A stretch of DNA of 33,357 nt from Bacillota bacterium (GTDB lineage: Bacteria > Bacillota > Clostridia > Acetivibrionales > DTU013). The DNA lies in the NCBI GenBank assembly GCA_023418915.1, contig JAEZYU010000033.1, forward strand, positions 1-33,357, written 5' to 3'. Shown here one piece after another: positions 25,679 through 33,357 of the stretch; position 1 is the first letter of the stretch, and every line of letters starts with the position of its first letter. The notes beneath the pieces were generated by a model. It was not told the origin of the DNA, searched no databases, and saw only the letters and a list, made by a program, of their open reading frames with translations. Position numbers and translations under genes: made by a program.

Positions 25679-25770
25679 TCATTCGTTCCAAATAAACCAG
25701 TTTTACTTTCATTCTGTCTCTAGCTTTTTTCCCTTACCTTATTAATAAGAGTTTGATAAACTTTCAGCAT
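25669..25770 (-). pseudogene. Small gene with a strong ribosome site and an A-run frameshift
   Basis: GGAGGTG precedes an ATG at 25768-25770. The frame reads MLKVYQTLINKVREK and hits TAG at 25720-25722. Dropping one A from the six-A run restores a continuation (ARDRMKVKLVYLERMINQL) ending at a TAA near 25670. It would be a basic, helical ~34-residue peptide. It is either a frameshifted small gene or the start of a larger gene now lost. Confidence 0.35.
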
Positions 25771-25789
25771 TAATGCACCTCCTACGTCC

Positions 25790-26026
25790 CTAGAATAAAA
25801 AGTCTCTTCCTCTTTTATAAGAAACTCCATAATCTATTGCATTTGCCCTGATTACCTTACATGTGTAACTCGCATCATTTACAATCTCAAGAAACTTTTC
25901 GACAATTATTTTATTTGTTGGATGTAAAATGCTTTCCACATTTTCAACAAACCCATCTGGCTGTAGCATTTCACATGAACAAATTATACCATCTGTTTTA
26001 GTACTAGACCATAAGGAGCAATAATA
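25790..26026 (-). pseudogene. Unrecognised gene fragment (78 codons, no start)
   Basis: An open frame reading KTDGIICSCEMLQPDGFVEN, then IVEKFLEIVNDASYTCKVIR, ends GVSYKRGRDFLF and TAG. It has good protein-like composition, but the frame opens from a stop with no start codon, so it is probably the 3' part of a broken gene. The family is not recognised. It ends just before the ribosome site of the small ORF at 25770. Confidence 0.4.
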
Positions 26027-26127
26027 CTATCAGATTTCGTTACGTCACTCTGGGTATATTGGATATTAAGCTTCTGTTAAAAATAATACAAATGTAAATA
26101 TACTGGACAGTTTTGACAGTGAGATTT

Positions 26128-26493
26128 CTAAATTCTTGTCAATTTTTGAATAGCATCTTCTTCGCAAGACACAAAGAAGATATCTCTTCCTTTATTGCTT
26201 TCATATATGAAATCTTTAAGTGGCTTGCTTGTATAACCTGAAAAGTCACCAACAATTGCAAACTTAAACTGGTAGGTGATAAATTTTTGTAGAATTTCAC
26301 CGGCAATCCTTGTACTTAAGACGAAAAAGTCCGGGGTTATCGCTTCTTTGTTTAATACAATGGAATGACTTCCTGTTTCGTAATTAACAGACATCACAAA
26401 ATCCAGTGCGGACTGCACATCTGAAATGCAAACCTCATCACTGTTTACAATAGCTATTTCATTGCCGTTGGATGTAATTTTCTTTATATTCAT
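26128..26493 (-). CDS. DUF4180 domain protein
   Basis: A 121-residue cytoplasmic protein covering the whole DUF4180 domain. It starts with two beta strands (EIAIVNSDEVCISDVQSALD), has the conserved central ITPDFFVLSTRIAGEILQKF and the C-terminal RDIFFVSCEEDAIQKL. Members are common in Firmicutes; their biochemical role is not established. AAGGAGG is present but 13 bases from the ATG, longer than usual. It lies 53 bases downstream of the Vat-like acetyltransferase on the same strand. A short remnant of a second DUF4180 copy is present near 11483-11517. Confidence 0.8.
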   Translation of the reverse strand: MNIKKITSNGNEIAIVNSDEVCISDVQSALDFVMSVNYETGSHSIVLNKEAITPDFFVLSTRIAGEILQKFITYQFKFAIVGDFSGYTSKPLKDFIYESNKGRDIFFVSCEEDAIQKLTRI

Positions 26494-26546
26494 TTTTGAT
26501 GCTTTACCTCCTTAAAAAAGTGATTTATCGCTTTATATTAAATGGG

Positions 26547-27182
26547 TTATTTGATTTCCTTTATTTTTGTTAGATCTCTGCTGCATAGGATTTCGAGATT
26601 ATCAAAAATCCTTTTAGCAGGCCATTCCCACCACTTTAATTCCAGTAGATAGCCAATGAGTTCATCCTCGAACCTTTTCTTAATAATTCTGATAGGATTT
26701 CCACCTGCAATATGATAAGCCGGTATATCTTTTGTAACTATTGAATTGGCAGCTACAATTGCTCCATCACCAATATGCACGCCGGGCATTACAGTGACAT
26801 TTTGACCTATCCACACATCATTTCCTACAACAGTATCTCCTTTGAAAGGTAAATCCCCAAGTGTCGGAGTTGCCTTTTCCCAACCATGCTCCATAATGTT
26901 AAAAGGATAAGTAGTGACGCTGCACATTCTATGATTCGCACCGTTCATTACAAATTCGATACCTTTTGCTATAGCGCAGAATTTCCGGATGATGAGCTTA
27001 TCACCTAGAAATTCATAGTGATGCGTAACGTGCTCTTCAAATCGTTCCGCACCACTGATATCGTCATAGTAGGTGTAATCTCCGATAATAATATTTGGGC
27101 GTGTGATTACATTTTTGATGTAGCATACGCTTTTCATTTTTTCATTTGGATATATGGCATTAGGGTCAGGACCAAACTGCAT
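26547..27182 (-). CDS. Vat-type xenobiotic O-acetyltransferase
   Basis: A 211-residue left-handed beta-helix acetyltransferase of the Vat family, which acetylates streptogramin A or other xenobiotic hydroxyls with acetyl-CoA. It begins with the family's GPDPNAIYP, has IIIGDYTYYDD, and the catalytic-loop His84 (NGANHRM). Hexapeptide coils follow (VVGNDVWIGQNVTVMPGVHIG, then GAIVAANSIVTKDIP), then AGGNPIRIIKKRF. AAGGAGG about eight bases upstream supports the ATG. Length is normal for the family. Whether it confers streptogramin resistance cannot be told from sequence, since many chromosomal Vat-like proteins have other or unknown acceptors. A methyltransferase gene and a cat remnant lie just upstream. 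Confidence 0.9.
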   Translation of the reverse strand: MQFGPDPNAIYPNEKMKSVCYIKNVITRPNIIIGDYTYYDDISGAERFEEHVTHHYEFLGDKLIIRKFCAIAKGIEFVMNGANHRMCSVTTYPFNIMEHGWEKATPTLGDLPFKGDTVVGNDVWIGQNVTVMPGVHIGDGAIVAANSIVTKDIPAYHIAGGNPIRIIKKRFEDELIGYLLELKWWEWPAKRIFDNLEILCSRDLTKIKEIK

Positions 27183-27261
27183 TGGAAAAACCTCCTTCTT
27201 CAGGGTGTTGTTATAATATGATTTTGAATTTTAACTCTTGCCCGATCCATAATTTCTTGTA

Positions 27262-28026
27262 CTATTGATGCACAGAGCTCCTATTTTTCTTTGCAATATA
27301 AAACACATAGCTGTAATAATCCTTAAAACGGTTGTACATATCAGCTTCTATTTTGCCTTGCTCAAGAAAATCTTTTACCTCATCTGCATAATCATATTTT
27401 TTTAGGAACGCTTCGGAATTATCTATAAGCGGTTGATAATAATTATCGATCCAGCACTTATCATCCAGTGCAAAATGGGAAACAATCTCATATCCGCATT
27501 TCTCAATTACTGCAAGCTTGTTTTCAATTGTATCAATCTCCTGATATGCATTCACCCAATACTGTTCGATTTCGTCCGGTCTTGTACCGGTCAGCCATGA
27601 GATTTCAGAAACAGCGATATATCCGCTATCTTTTAAATATTTTCTCCACAGGGACAGTCCTTTTTCAAAACCTATGTTGTAGATAGCTCCCTCCGACCAT
27701 ATTACATCAAAAGAGTGTTCCTTAAAGGTTAAGCTTTCCATCAGCATTTCTTCAGCTACAATACGGTCTATAAGATTATTCTCTTTAGCATTTTTCATAA
27801 GCATTTCTAAAAACTGCGCAAACATATCGACCGCTGTGATTTGTGCAGCTGTGTTTTTTGCAAGGGTTATTGTCTGACCTCCTGATCCACAGCCTATATC
27901 GAGTATTTTAATTTTTTCATTCAAATTAGGAATATAGCTCAGTGCTTTTAATGTCGCTTCTTCGCTCCCCGGTCCCTGCCGTTCGTTACCCTTGTGGTAC
28001 TCTAAAATTAATTCTAATAAATCCAC
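27262..28026 (-). CDS. Class I SAM-dependent methyltransferase
   Basis: A 254-residue Rossmann-fold methyltransferase. Motif I is ILDIGCGSGGQTITLA, the acidic end of strand 2 is ITAVDM, and motif IV is FDVIWSEGAIYNIGF. The acceptor-binding C-terminus has YYQPLIDNSEAFLKKYDYA. It is related to the broad UbiE/small-molecule group; the substrate is unknown. It stands 79 bases upstream of the Vat-like gene on the same strand. About 240 bases of its 3' end are duplicated at 28498-28735. Only a weak A/G-rich ribosome site (AAAGGAGAAGG) precedes the ATG. Confidence 0.88.
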   Translation of the reverse strand: MDLLELILEYHKGNERQGPGSEEATLKALSYIPNLNEKIKILDIGCGSGGQTITLAKNTAAQITAVDMFAQFLEMLMKNAKENNLIDRIVAEEMLMESLTFKEHSFDVIWSEGAIYNIGFEKGLSLWRKYLKDSGYIAVSEISWLTGTRPDEIEQYWVNAYQEIDTIENKLAVIEKCGYEIVSHFALDDKCWIDNYYQPLIDNSEAFLKKYDYADEVKDFLEQGKIEADMYNRFKDYYSYVFYIAKKNRSSVHQ

Positions 28027-28131
28027 TTTCCTTCTCCTTTTGAAATATTTATATCATGTATGATACACTACATACTACTAATCTAAAATTAGACGATTAC
28101 AAGCAATCCTTTTTCCGTGGATGTCTTAAAA

Positions 28132-28437
28132 TTATCCTTTATAATAGTTCTCTTTGTTTACTAAATCTTGAAACTCATCTATTAATCGACTTACGTGAAA
28201 AGCGTCACAAACTGCATGATGAATTTGCACTGAAAGAGGTATAAATGTTTTACCCTCTTGTTCAAAATACTTCCCAAATGTAAAAATTGGTCTCAGATAA
28301 GTACCATCACCATAAACATTTAGGTTGAAACCTGTAAAGGTCGTCCACGGGATGCTTGCTCCAGTAATAAACCATGCTCGTTTATTTTCAATATTTTCTG
28401 TCATAGATATTCTCCTTTGCGTGTTTATTTTTCGCAA
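28132..28437 (-). pseudogene. Chloramphenicol acetyltransferase (CAT), C-terminal remnant
   Basis: The frame encodes only the last ~85 residues of a type A CAT: IPWTTFTGFNLNVYGDG, then PIFTFGKYFEQEGKTFIPLS and the active-site block QIHHAVCDAFHVSRL, where the first His of HHAVCD aligns with the catalytic base. A normal CAT is about 215 residues; the N-terminal half that builds the chloramphenicol pocket is missing. A ribosome site (AGGAGA) precedes MTENIEN, so a short protein could be made, but it should not be active. It lies between the methyltransferase gene and a duplicated tail of it. Confidence 0.8.
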
Positions 28438-28497
28438 TATATTTTATCACGTATTCAACCTGCCTTTCTGATTGGAGAAAAAGATTTTTCTGTAGCT

Positions 28498-28735
28498 ACA
28501 TTTTCTTTGCAATATAGAAAACATAGCTGTAATAATCCCTAAAACATTTGTACATATCAGCTTCTATTTTGCCCTTGCTCAAGAAAATCTTTTACCTCAT
28601 CTGAATAATTATATTTTTTAAGGAATGCTTCGGAATTATCTATAAGCGGCTGATAATAATTATCTAACCAGTACTTATCGTCCAGTGCAAAATGGGAAAC
28701 AATCTCATTTCCGCATTTCTTAATTACGGCAATTC
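28498..28735 (-). pseudogene. Duplicated 3' fragment of the methyltransferase gene
   Basis: This stretch matches the methyltransferase 3' end at about 27284-27518 with roughly 90% identity by eye, in the same orientation. Examples are TACATATCAGCTTCTATTTT and AAAATGGGAAACAATCTCAT in both. Several substitutions and an indel (TTGCCCTTGC against TTGCCTTGC) shift the frame. Only the C-terminal ~75 codons remain. It is a diverged paralogue remnant, not a recent copy. The two copies form direct repeats around the cat remnant. Confidence 0.85.
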
Positions 28736-28856
28736 GTTGCCTTTCTCCTTATCGCTCTGCATTCTCTACAAGTTTAGGAATACATTTACTCAAGCTGTTA
28801 AGCTCCCATTATCCATTAACAGACATACTGGCAGGAAATGTAGGCTAGTGGACAAT

Positions 28857-29102
28857 ATGAGTCTTGAGCCTGTCCCTGATGAGTATCTACTCAGAGTGGA
28901 GAAAGTGGAGACTGACTTATTCCTAGAGCAGTTAGGAGACATTTGGGTAGATACTCCAATGAGAGTAGTTAAAGAGGAGAAAGCTCCCCTGCTACTGGAT
29001 ACTGATGTAGCTGAGGACTTTGAGCAAGTACTAGCCAATGTAAACTTAGATTTGTCAGTAGATTATCAAAGTAGGATTGTAGAGATGCTTGCAGTCTTGT
29101 AG
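28857..29102 (+). CDS. Hypothetical acidic protein (doubtful)
   Basis: An 81-codon plus-strand frame from ATG at 28857, rich in Asp, Glu, Leu and Val (EPVPDEYLLRVEKVETDLFL, then LDTDVAEDFEQVLANVNLDL), ending YQSRIVEMLAVL. The amphipathic, acidic composition looks protein-like and unlike a shadow ORF, but no ribosome site precedes it and the frame extends upstream into the methyltransferase remnant. The family is not recognised. It is the only plus-strand candidate in this part of the window; it could be the tail of a gene brought in by a lost mobile element. Confidence 0.35.
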   Translation: MSLEPVPDEYLLRVEKVETDLFLEQLGDIWVDTPMRVVKEEKAPLLLDTDVAEDFEQVLANVNLDLSVDYQSRIVEMLAVL

Positions 29103-29179
29103 TCCATGTCCATGCCCAAATGTTAAAACTGTAAGCGAGTCAGCTTGGACAGGGGGCATACACAGGGGGACACTCCCTA

Positions 29180-29721
29180 GGATAGCCTGAGAGTAGTGCA
29201 TGTAAGATAGCTACATTACTTTTTACTTTTATGTCAAGTAGATGAGCAGCTGCTACATATAAAAAAAGAGGAGACAGCATTACTGCCATCCCCAAACTGT
29301 AGCCATAGCCATGTACACTCACAGAATTTGGTCGGGTGATAAACCTCATTGCATTCTGGACATATATACTCCACGTTCTGTTTTTATAGGTATAACGTGA
29401 ACACAACTTATCCTTAGCGCACTTCGGGCATATTACTTCTTGTCCTTTTATTAAGCGAATTGCAATCTCCCGCGTTAGATTTGTATTAGAAGCCATAGCG
29501 ATTACCTCGATAAATTCCTGTTTGTTTATATGGTCTATATTTATCATTTTTTGCCCAGCCATGAGAAATTCAAGCATGGACTCAAAAAATCGAATGTCAT
29601 CTGTGAAACCCCCTAAAAAACAGGGCCAAAAATCGCTGTTTTTTGCCTCAAAATTTGCCAATTTTTGCTCCAAGACCACTACATATAGTGGTTCACCTTC
29701 CTCATTTGCCCTTAGAACCAC
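29180..29721 (-). pseudogene. Zinc-ribbon protein with an apparent frameshift
   Basis: The frame reads NIDHINKQEFIEVIAMASNT, then GQEVICPKCAKDKLCSRYTYKN, the first half of a zinc ribbon. The expected second half lies in the -1 frame: VEYICPECNEVYHPTKFCEC, then WLWLQFGDG, ending ICSSCSST and a stop near 29240. The switch is at TATAAAAAC (about 29382-29390), where one more A would join the frames. Joined, it gives a ribbon with CPKC and CPEC knuckles. The 193-codon unshifted reading has no second knuckle and looks wrong. The start is uncertain: GTG at 29721, or a Met near 29556. No good ribosome site was seen. Function unknown. Confidence 0.5.
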
Positions 29722-29992
29722 TATTCGTCATCATAATTACGCACTCAACGTGCGGTATCACATTTGTCTTATACAATTTAACAAATCGCACTTTAAATGG
29801 GGTTGTTGCAGAAATATTTACCCCATTTGAATTAAGTCTACATCCTCTTTTCTTTATGGATATTTATTTGAAAAATGAGATTAAGCTGAACTCTCTGAGT
29901 ATTGCCAAAAAAAGATTCTACATATTATACCGTAATTGTGGAGCGACTTTCAATGTGTATGTGTTCATGGTGCTTGACAACAGACACCAATG
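29722..29992. other. Gene-free stretch
   Basis: A/T-rich sequence with no frame of clear coding character on either strand and no recognised repeats or promoters. Confidence 0.4.
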
Positions 29993-30166
29993 TTACTGAT
30001 CTCCACTAAATATAGAAAGTTGATTATTCTGCTCAGGAAAAAGAGTACAAAATCTAAAAACTTCTTTATCTCCATAAATTACATTATTATCATAGCAAAA
30101 TCTTTTAATTATTCTTGTGAGTTTTTGACCAATGGCATATGCATGATCGTTGGATAATCCTATAGA
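29993..30166 (-). pseudogene. Unrecognised C-terminal gene fragment
   Basis: A 57-codon frame without a start codon reads SIGLSNDHAYAIGQKLTRII, then KRFCYDNNVIYGDKEVFRF, ending QNNQLSIFSGDQ and TAA. Its composition is protein-like. The family is not recognised. It lies between the zinc-ribbon gene and a Fic pseudogene on the same strand. Confidence 0.4.
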
Positions 30167-30345
30167 TTAAATTCGTTACCCTCAGACTATCTGTTGTCTG
30201 CTATTTTGGTTATTCATGAATTACCTTTTCCTTCTTAAGCTGAATAATTCTGCGACAGTGATAAACCACAATAGTTGCTAACAATATTACCCAATTAAAC
30301 TAAGCATTGATATATAAAAAGGAAATCCTTGACCTTGACCGTCAC

Positions 30346-30670
30346 TCATCCTCAAGCTTAAACCATAGATTCCTGACATTAGGCCAGGCATCATAATTAG
30401 GAACCATTATTTTTTTACTTTTATCTAATACTGATAACCACAGTTTTTCTGACTCTATCACAAGTTTCGATACTAGCTCTATGAATGGCTCATAATTCAT
30501 AGTCATATGTACATAATCAAGTACATCATAGTACCTTGCTCGCTCCTCATTCTATATTATAATTGGTGGGTACCCATTTTTCATTAGCTCAAATTTGAGA
30601 ATAAACCTAGAAGTCTTTCCATTCCCAAATCAGTCCTGAAACATGCCGACCGGCAAATCCATCCAAAAAG
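30346..30670 (-). pseudogene. Fic-family protein remnant with two stop codons
   Basis: The minus strand reads FQD-stop-FGNGKTSRFILKFELM, a decayed form of the Fic loop HPFxDGNGRTxR. It continues KNGYPPIII-stop-NEERARYYDVLDY, then EPFIELVSKLVIESEKLWL, ending NVRNLWFKLEDE and TGA at 30346-30348. The post-loop residues match the usual Fic C-terminus. Two nonsense codons, loss of the catalytic His and a missing N-terminal half make it a pseudogene. It differs clearly from the intact Fic gene at 11521. Confidence 0.65.
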
Positions 30671-30839
30671 TATTTCCCCTTGGGCGCCAGATAAGATCGC
30701 AATTCTACTCTCTTTTTTATCATTCTAAACTCTCCTTGAATTCTTATAATTGCACCTCATTTATGTCACTTTGGATACGGTAAGTAAATTGGCACTATGA
30801 CCCGGACAGAGATACTTCATGTAGATGCAAGTCCCACCT

Positions 30840-31739
30840 CTATACCTTTACAATACCTAACCTAGCAATAATCTCTAAAACACCTACTGTTATCAGAAAT
30901 ATTGCTGATAGAATTAAAAAGATAATACCTGTTGCGGATACCCTATTGTCTTTCTGTACCATCTCTTTGCACTCTTTAAGTTGGTTTTCACCTCTGAGAT
31001 GGCTTAAAAGAACCACAGACGAGCAAAGGCCTACAATAGCAATAATATGAAACCACACTGGAATTACAGACAAAGTAGATATTTGGAAAGCTCCTCCCAG
31101 GGCAATTGCACATGTGTTTGCGGCAACATGGAAGATCATGGAGGTTAAAATTGAGTTTGTTTTATATACCAGGTAGCCCATGCCTAGGCCAAGGATACAG
31201 GCAGGTATTACTTCACTGATTCCATTGAGAATATGGTAAGACCCAAAAATGATAGCGGCTATTATAAACCCATATCTTTTACTGTAGCCCTCATAAGCTT
31301 TCTGTATTAATCCTCTGAAGAAAATTTCCTCGCAAATGGGAGCAAGAACGACCATACCAATCATAAGAAGTAAGCTCTGATAGATAGAGGGATTGATCTG
31401 CTCAGAAATTGAAATATCACCAATTTTATTATCCAAAAATATACGAGTGATAATTGAGATATATGATACAAAGAACCAAAGGGTCATGCCAGCTAAAATA
31501 CTGATGACATTGTTCTTTATGGATGTTTTCCTGAACCTGTATACATCCTCAACAGACCACCCATTTAACTTAGCCAACAAAAGCGGTGGGAGAAGAATAT
31601 ATACAAATTCATTAATCCACAAATTTGTTCCTAACCCCAGCTTAGGCTGGAAGAATGCACTACCTGCAAGTGTTACTGCTGCTGTTATGAAAAATAGGAT
31701 ATTTGCTTGCGTAATAGTGGAAGATTGTCGTTTGATCAT
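30840..31739 (-). CDS. CPBP-family intramembrane metalloprotease
   Basis: A ~299-residue polytopic membrane protein of the CPBP (CaaX protease and bacteriocin-processing, Abi) family. Motif 1 EEIFFRG, motif 2 FGSYH and motif 3 HVAAN supply the Glu/His/Asn residues of the active site within the membrane. About eight hydrophobic helices are visible. AAGGAGG (31744-31750) lies inside the longer open frame and directs initiation at the ATG at 31737-31739. The gene follows the membrane-anchored protein at 31757 by 17 bases and is co-transcribed with it. Bacterial members serve in peptide maturation, bacteriocin self-immunity or signalling; which applies here is unknown. Confidence 0.88.
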   Translation of the reverse strand: MIKRQSSTITQANILFFITAAVTLAGSAFFQPKLGLGTNLWINEFVYILLPPLLLAKLNGWSVEDVYRFRKTSIKNNVISILAGMTLWFFVSYISIITRIFLDNKIGDISISEQINPSIYQSLLLMIGMVVLAPICEEIFFRGLIQKAYEGYSKRYGFIIAAIIFGSYHILNGISEVIPACILGLGMGYLVYKTNSILTSMIFHVAANTCAIALGGAFQISTLSVIPVWFHIIAIVGLCSSVVLLSHLRGENQLKECKEMVQKDNRVSATGIIFLILSAIFLITVGVLEIIARLGIVKV

Positions 31740-31756
31740 AAAATCCTCCTTTATAC

Positions 31757-32542
31757 TCATTGTTTTAAAAATACATACAATTGGCCATCTGTATTTTCAC
31801 AGGTAAGTTTTAACTGGTACTCTCCTGCGTGCAATGTTGTCTCGAGTTGATCTAATATCCTGTTATATGAAGAGTGAACCAAACCAAAATAGCTTGCAGA
31901 TTCCCCAATGAAGTCAACAGATACATCTCCATGTTTTGAAGATGTGTATACTGATAAACCAATATCACTAGTTGCGTCAAGTGAAAGTGTATAAAAAACT
32001 TCGTCTTTACTGCTTCGTCCTGCCATATCCGTTGAAAATATTTCCTCATAACCATTAGGGGGATTATTCAAGTCACCATTATGTATCTTGTACAGTCTTA
32101 CAAACTCGGATATCTCCTTAGGGGTTTCCTGATGGCCGATTGCAATCCTCCCATCAGCTTTTTCATTGGTCAGATAGACAGAATACTTACCAGTATCCAT
32201 AGTAAAAGTAGCTGTTGTGGATGCATTCCCTGTAAGTCTTCCAACTGTAAAGTTGACTTCTCGACTGTTCATCCCCAATATTTCCGATTCACTGATTACT
32301 TTTACATTCTTTTCATCAACGGCATCTGATTGTATAAAAAACTCAACCATAGAGGGTGCTTCCAACTCATTTGTAAAGAGTAGTTCATCTTCTCTGGCTT
32401 TGTCACTCAAGTCAACAATCACTTTTGTAAATCTCGGTGGAATATTTAATTCGTCATTACCTTTAGCTAATAAATCCAATATCATCAATGGTAACCCCAT
32501 AATAAGACTAAATATTAGAATAGTATACACTACTTTTTTCAT
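31757..32542 (-). CDS. Membrane-anchored extracellular protein of unknown function
   Basis: A 261-residue protein with one N-terminal hydrophobic helix (~4-26, VVYTILIFSLIMGLPLMILDLL) acting as anchor or uncleaved signal; the rest is predicted outside and rich in beta strands. Two similar segments around TATFTMDTGKYSVYLTNEKAD and TTLHAGEYQLKLTCENTDG have the G-x-Y-x-(V/L)-x-(L/V) pattern of a small sandwich domain, perhaps duplicated. No catalytic motif was seen and the family is not recognised. GAGGTG before the ATG supports the start. It is immediately upstream of the CPBP protease gene, so the two may act together, for example as substrate or partner. Confidence 0.65.
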   Translation of the reverse strand: MKKVVYTILIFSLIMGLPLMILDLLAKGNDELNIPPRFTKVIVDLSDKAREDELLFTNELEAPSMVEFFIQSDAVDEKNVKVISESEILGMNSREVNFTVGRLTGNASTTATFTMDTGKYSVYLTNEKADGRIAIGHQETPKEISEFVRLYKIHNGDLNNPPNGYEEIFSTDMAGRSSKDEVFYTLSLDATSDIGLSVYTSSKHGDVSVDFIGESASYFGLVHSSYNRILDQLETTLHAGEYQLKLTCENTDGQLYVFLKQ

Positions 32543-32684
32543 TAAGCACCTCGCGTTCTTCTTACAAACAAATCTTGTTTCATTTTACCGTTAATATATC
32601 TTTTTATTTTTTTCTTATTATTCTACTATCATGATAAAATTAAAATAAACCCAACAAATTAATATTATAGTAATTAGCATTTTG

Positions 32685-33218
32685 TTACAATAGATGATTA
32701 AAAGTTATATTGTGATTATTAGTAAAATTTTTCTTATAGGTAGGATGCACCTTCTTTATTATTATGTAAATATTTAAAGCGGCTACAATTCCAAATACAA
32801 TACTGATAGGTAAACTAGAAATTCCTAAACCCTTGGTAACACCATTCATATCTCCCCCACCAACATATTGATGCAGAATTGACATGTAAACAGGATCAAG
32901 CACTAATAATATTATTGTAATATAGTACAAAGCAACTTTCATCATCTTATTGCTCAAAACAAGGATTTTGGGTATCATAATTACTAGAATGTAACCACAA
33001 AAAACGGTAATAGCATTACTAAGTCCCGAAAATAAACTTAACAATAAGCCCGTAGGAACCTCTTTAATCATAATTTCTATGCCAGCAAATCCAACCAATC
33101 GTATAGAGTCAAAATTGTCAGTTAAGACAGCTTGAATTAAATGTGTTCCTTCATGTACAACATAATATATAATTATCGCTATAATAATTCCTATCCACAG
33201 TTTAATATTTCTTCGCAA
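32685..33218 (-). CDS. Small membrane protein with an HExxH metalloprotease-like motif
   Basis: A 177-residue polytopic protein with about four hydrophobic helices. In the first helix lies HEGTH (22-26) preceded by YYVV, the arrangement of zinc-binding intramembrane proteases (M50-like) and of some membrane proteins of unknown function. A conserved third ligand could not be placed: D108 in LVLDPVYM is a candidate. The start is TTG at 33216-33218, supported by GGAGGAGG nine bases upstream. It reads towards the unknown protein and CPBP protease genes with a 142-base gap, and probably belongs to the same functional group. Enzyme activity is inferred from one motif only. Confidence 0.65.
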   Translation of the reverse strand: MRRNIKLWIGIIIAIIIYYVVHEGTHLIQAVLTDNFDSIRLVGFAGIEIMIKEVPTGLLLSLFSGLSNAITVFCGYILVIMIPKILVLSNKMMKVALYYITIILLVLDPVYMSILHQYVGGGDMNGVTKGLGISSLPISIVFGIVAALNIYIIIKKVHPTYKKNFTNNHNITFNHLL

Positions 33219-33357
33219 TTGATTATTCCTCCTCCCTCAATAATCTTTAATTTACTTCATTTTTCTAACTCAATCGCAGCATTTCACTTTCAAGAACACA
33301 TTCTTTATGGATAAATCACTCATTAAAGTGTTTTTATGGATACATATGGTGAATCTC

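Noticed and set aside
29380..29395. Programmed -1 frameshift in the zinc-ribbon gene
   Set aside because: T-AAA-AAC does not allow good re-pairing of the P-site codon and no stimulatory structure was evident; a mutation or sequencing indel is simpler.

Overview
The window looks like chromosomal DNA of an anaerobic, Gram-positive, clostridial Firmicute. It is A+T-rich, has strong AGGAGG-type ribosome sites, and carries an S-layer-anchored (SLH) surface protein with X2 modules, a large GH51 arabinofuranosidase, an OpuA-type osmoprotectant transporter, and CPBP and M56-type membrane peptidases. This fits a plant-fibre-degrading clostridium (Ruminiclostridium/Acetivibrio-like); the genus is inference only.

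The most notable content is a mercury-methylation locus. On the minus strand, reading right to left, lie an SDR dehydrogenase, a MarR-type regulator, hgcA (corrinoid protein with the cap-helix motif NVWCAAGK and a C-terminal membrane domain) and hgcB (ferredoxin with two 4Fe-4S motifs, Cys73 and a terminal Cys-Cys). hgcA and hgcB are normally adjacent. Here they are separated by a 1.6-kb IS200/IS605-type tnpB element whose tnpB is itself broken by a ~145-bp structured mini-element. A relative of that mini-element sits at the left edge of the window.

Layout: 1-445 mini-element relatives, hairpins and a broken gene start; 514-5694 SLH surface protein, divergent from a TetR regulator (5820-6452) with a tandem operator between them; 6510-10833 the hgc locus with its IS; 10950-11520 gene remnants (MFS transporter, DUF4180 tail, an unrecognised C-terminus); 11521-12408 an HTH-Fic protein with three repeated operator-like boxes; 12619-16422 a very large secreted fusion (solute-binding protein, copper-amine-oxidase-N-like domain, propeller-like repeats, HtrA-like protease, PPC domain); 16640-17180 a chimera of two unrelated remnants; 17298-20300 the opuA operon; 20420-22710 decaying genes (BlaR1 piece, truncated esterase, double-HTH MerR pseudogene); 22949-25450 GH51; 25523-28735 small remnants, DUF4180, a Vat-like acetyltransferase, a methyltransferase, a cat remnant and a duplicated methyltransferase tail; 28857-30680 a frameshifted zinc-ribbon gene and a Fic pseudogene; 30840-33218 CPBP protease, an unknown membrane-anchored protein and an HExxH membrane protein.

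Most genes after 6453 are on the minus strand, and the right two-thirds is rich in truncated and frameshifted genes, so this is a turnover-prone accessory region with a few intact operons (hgc, opuA, the membrane-peptidase group). No rRNA, tRNA, CRISPR array or prophage was recognised.
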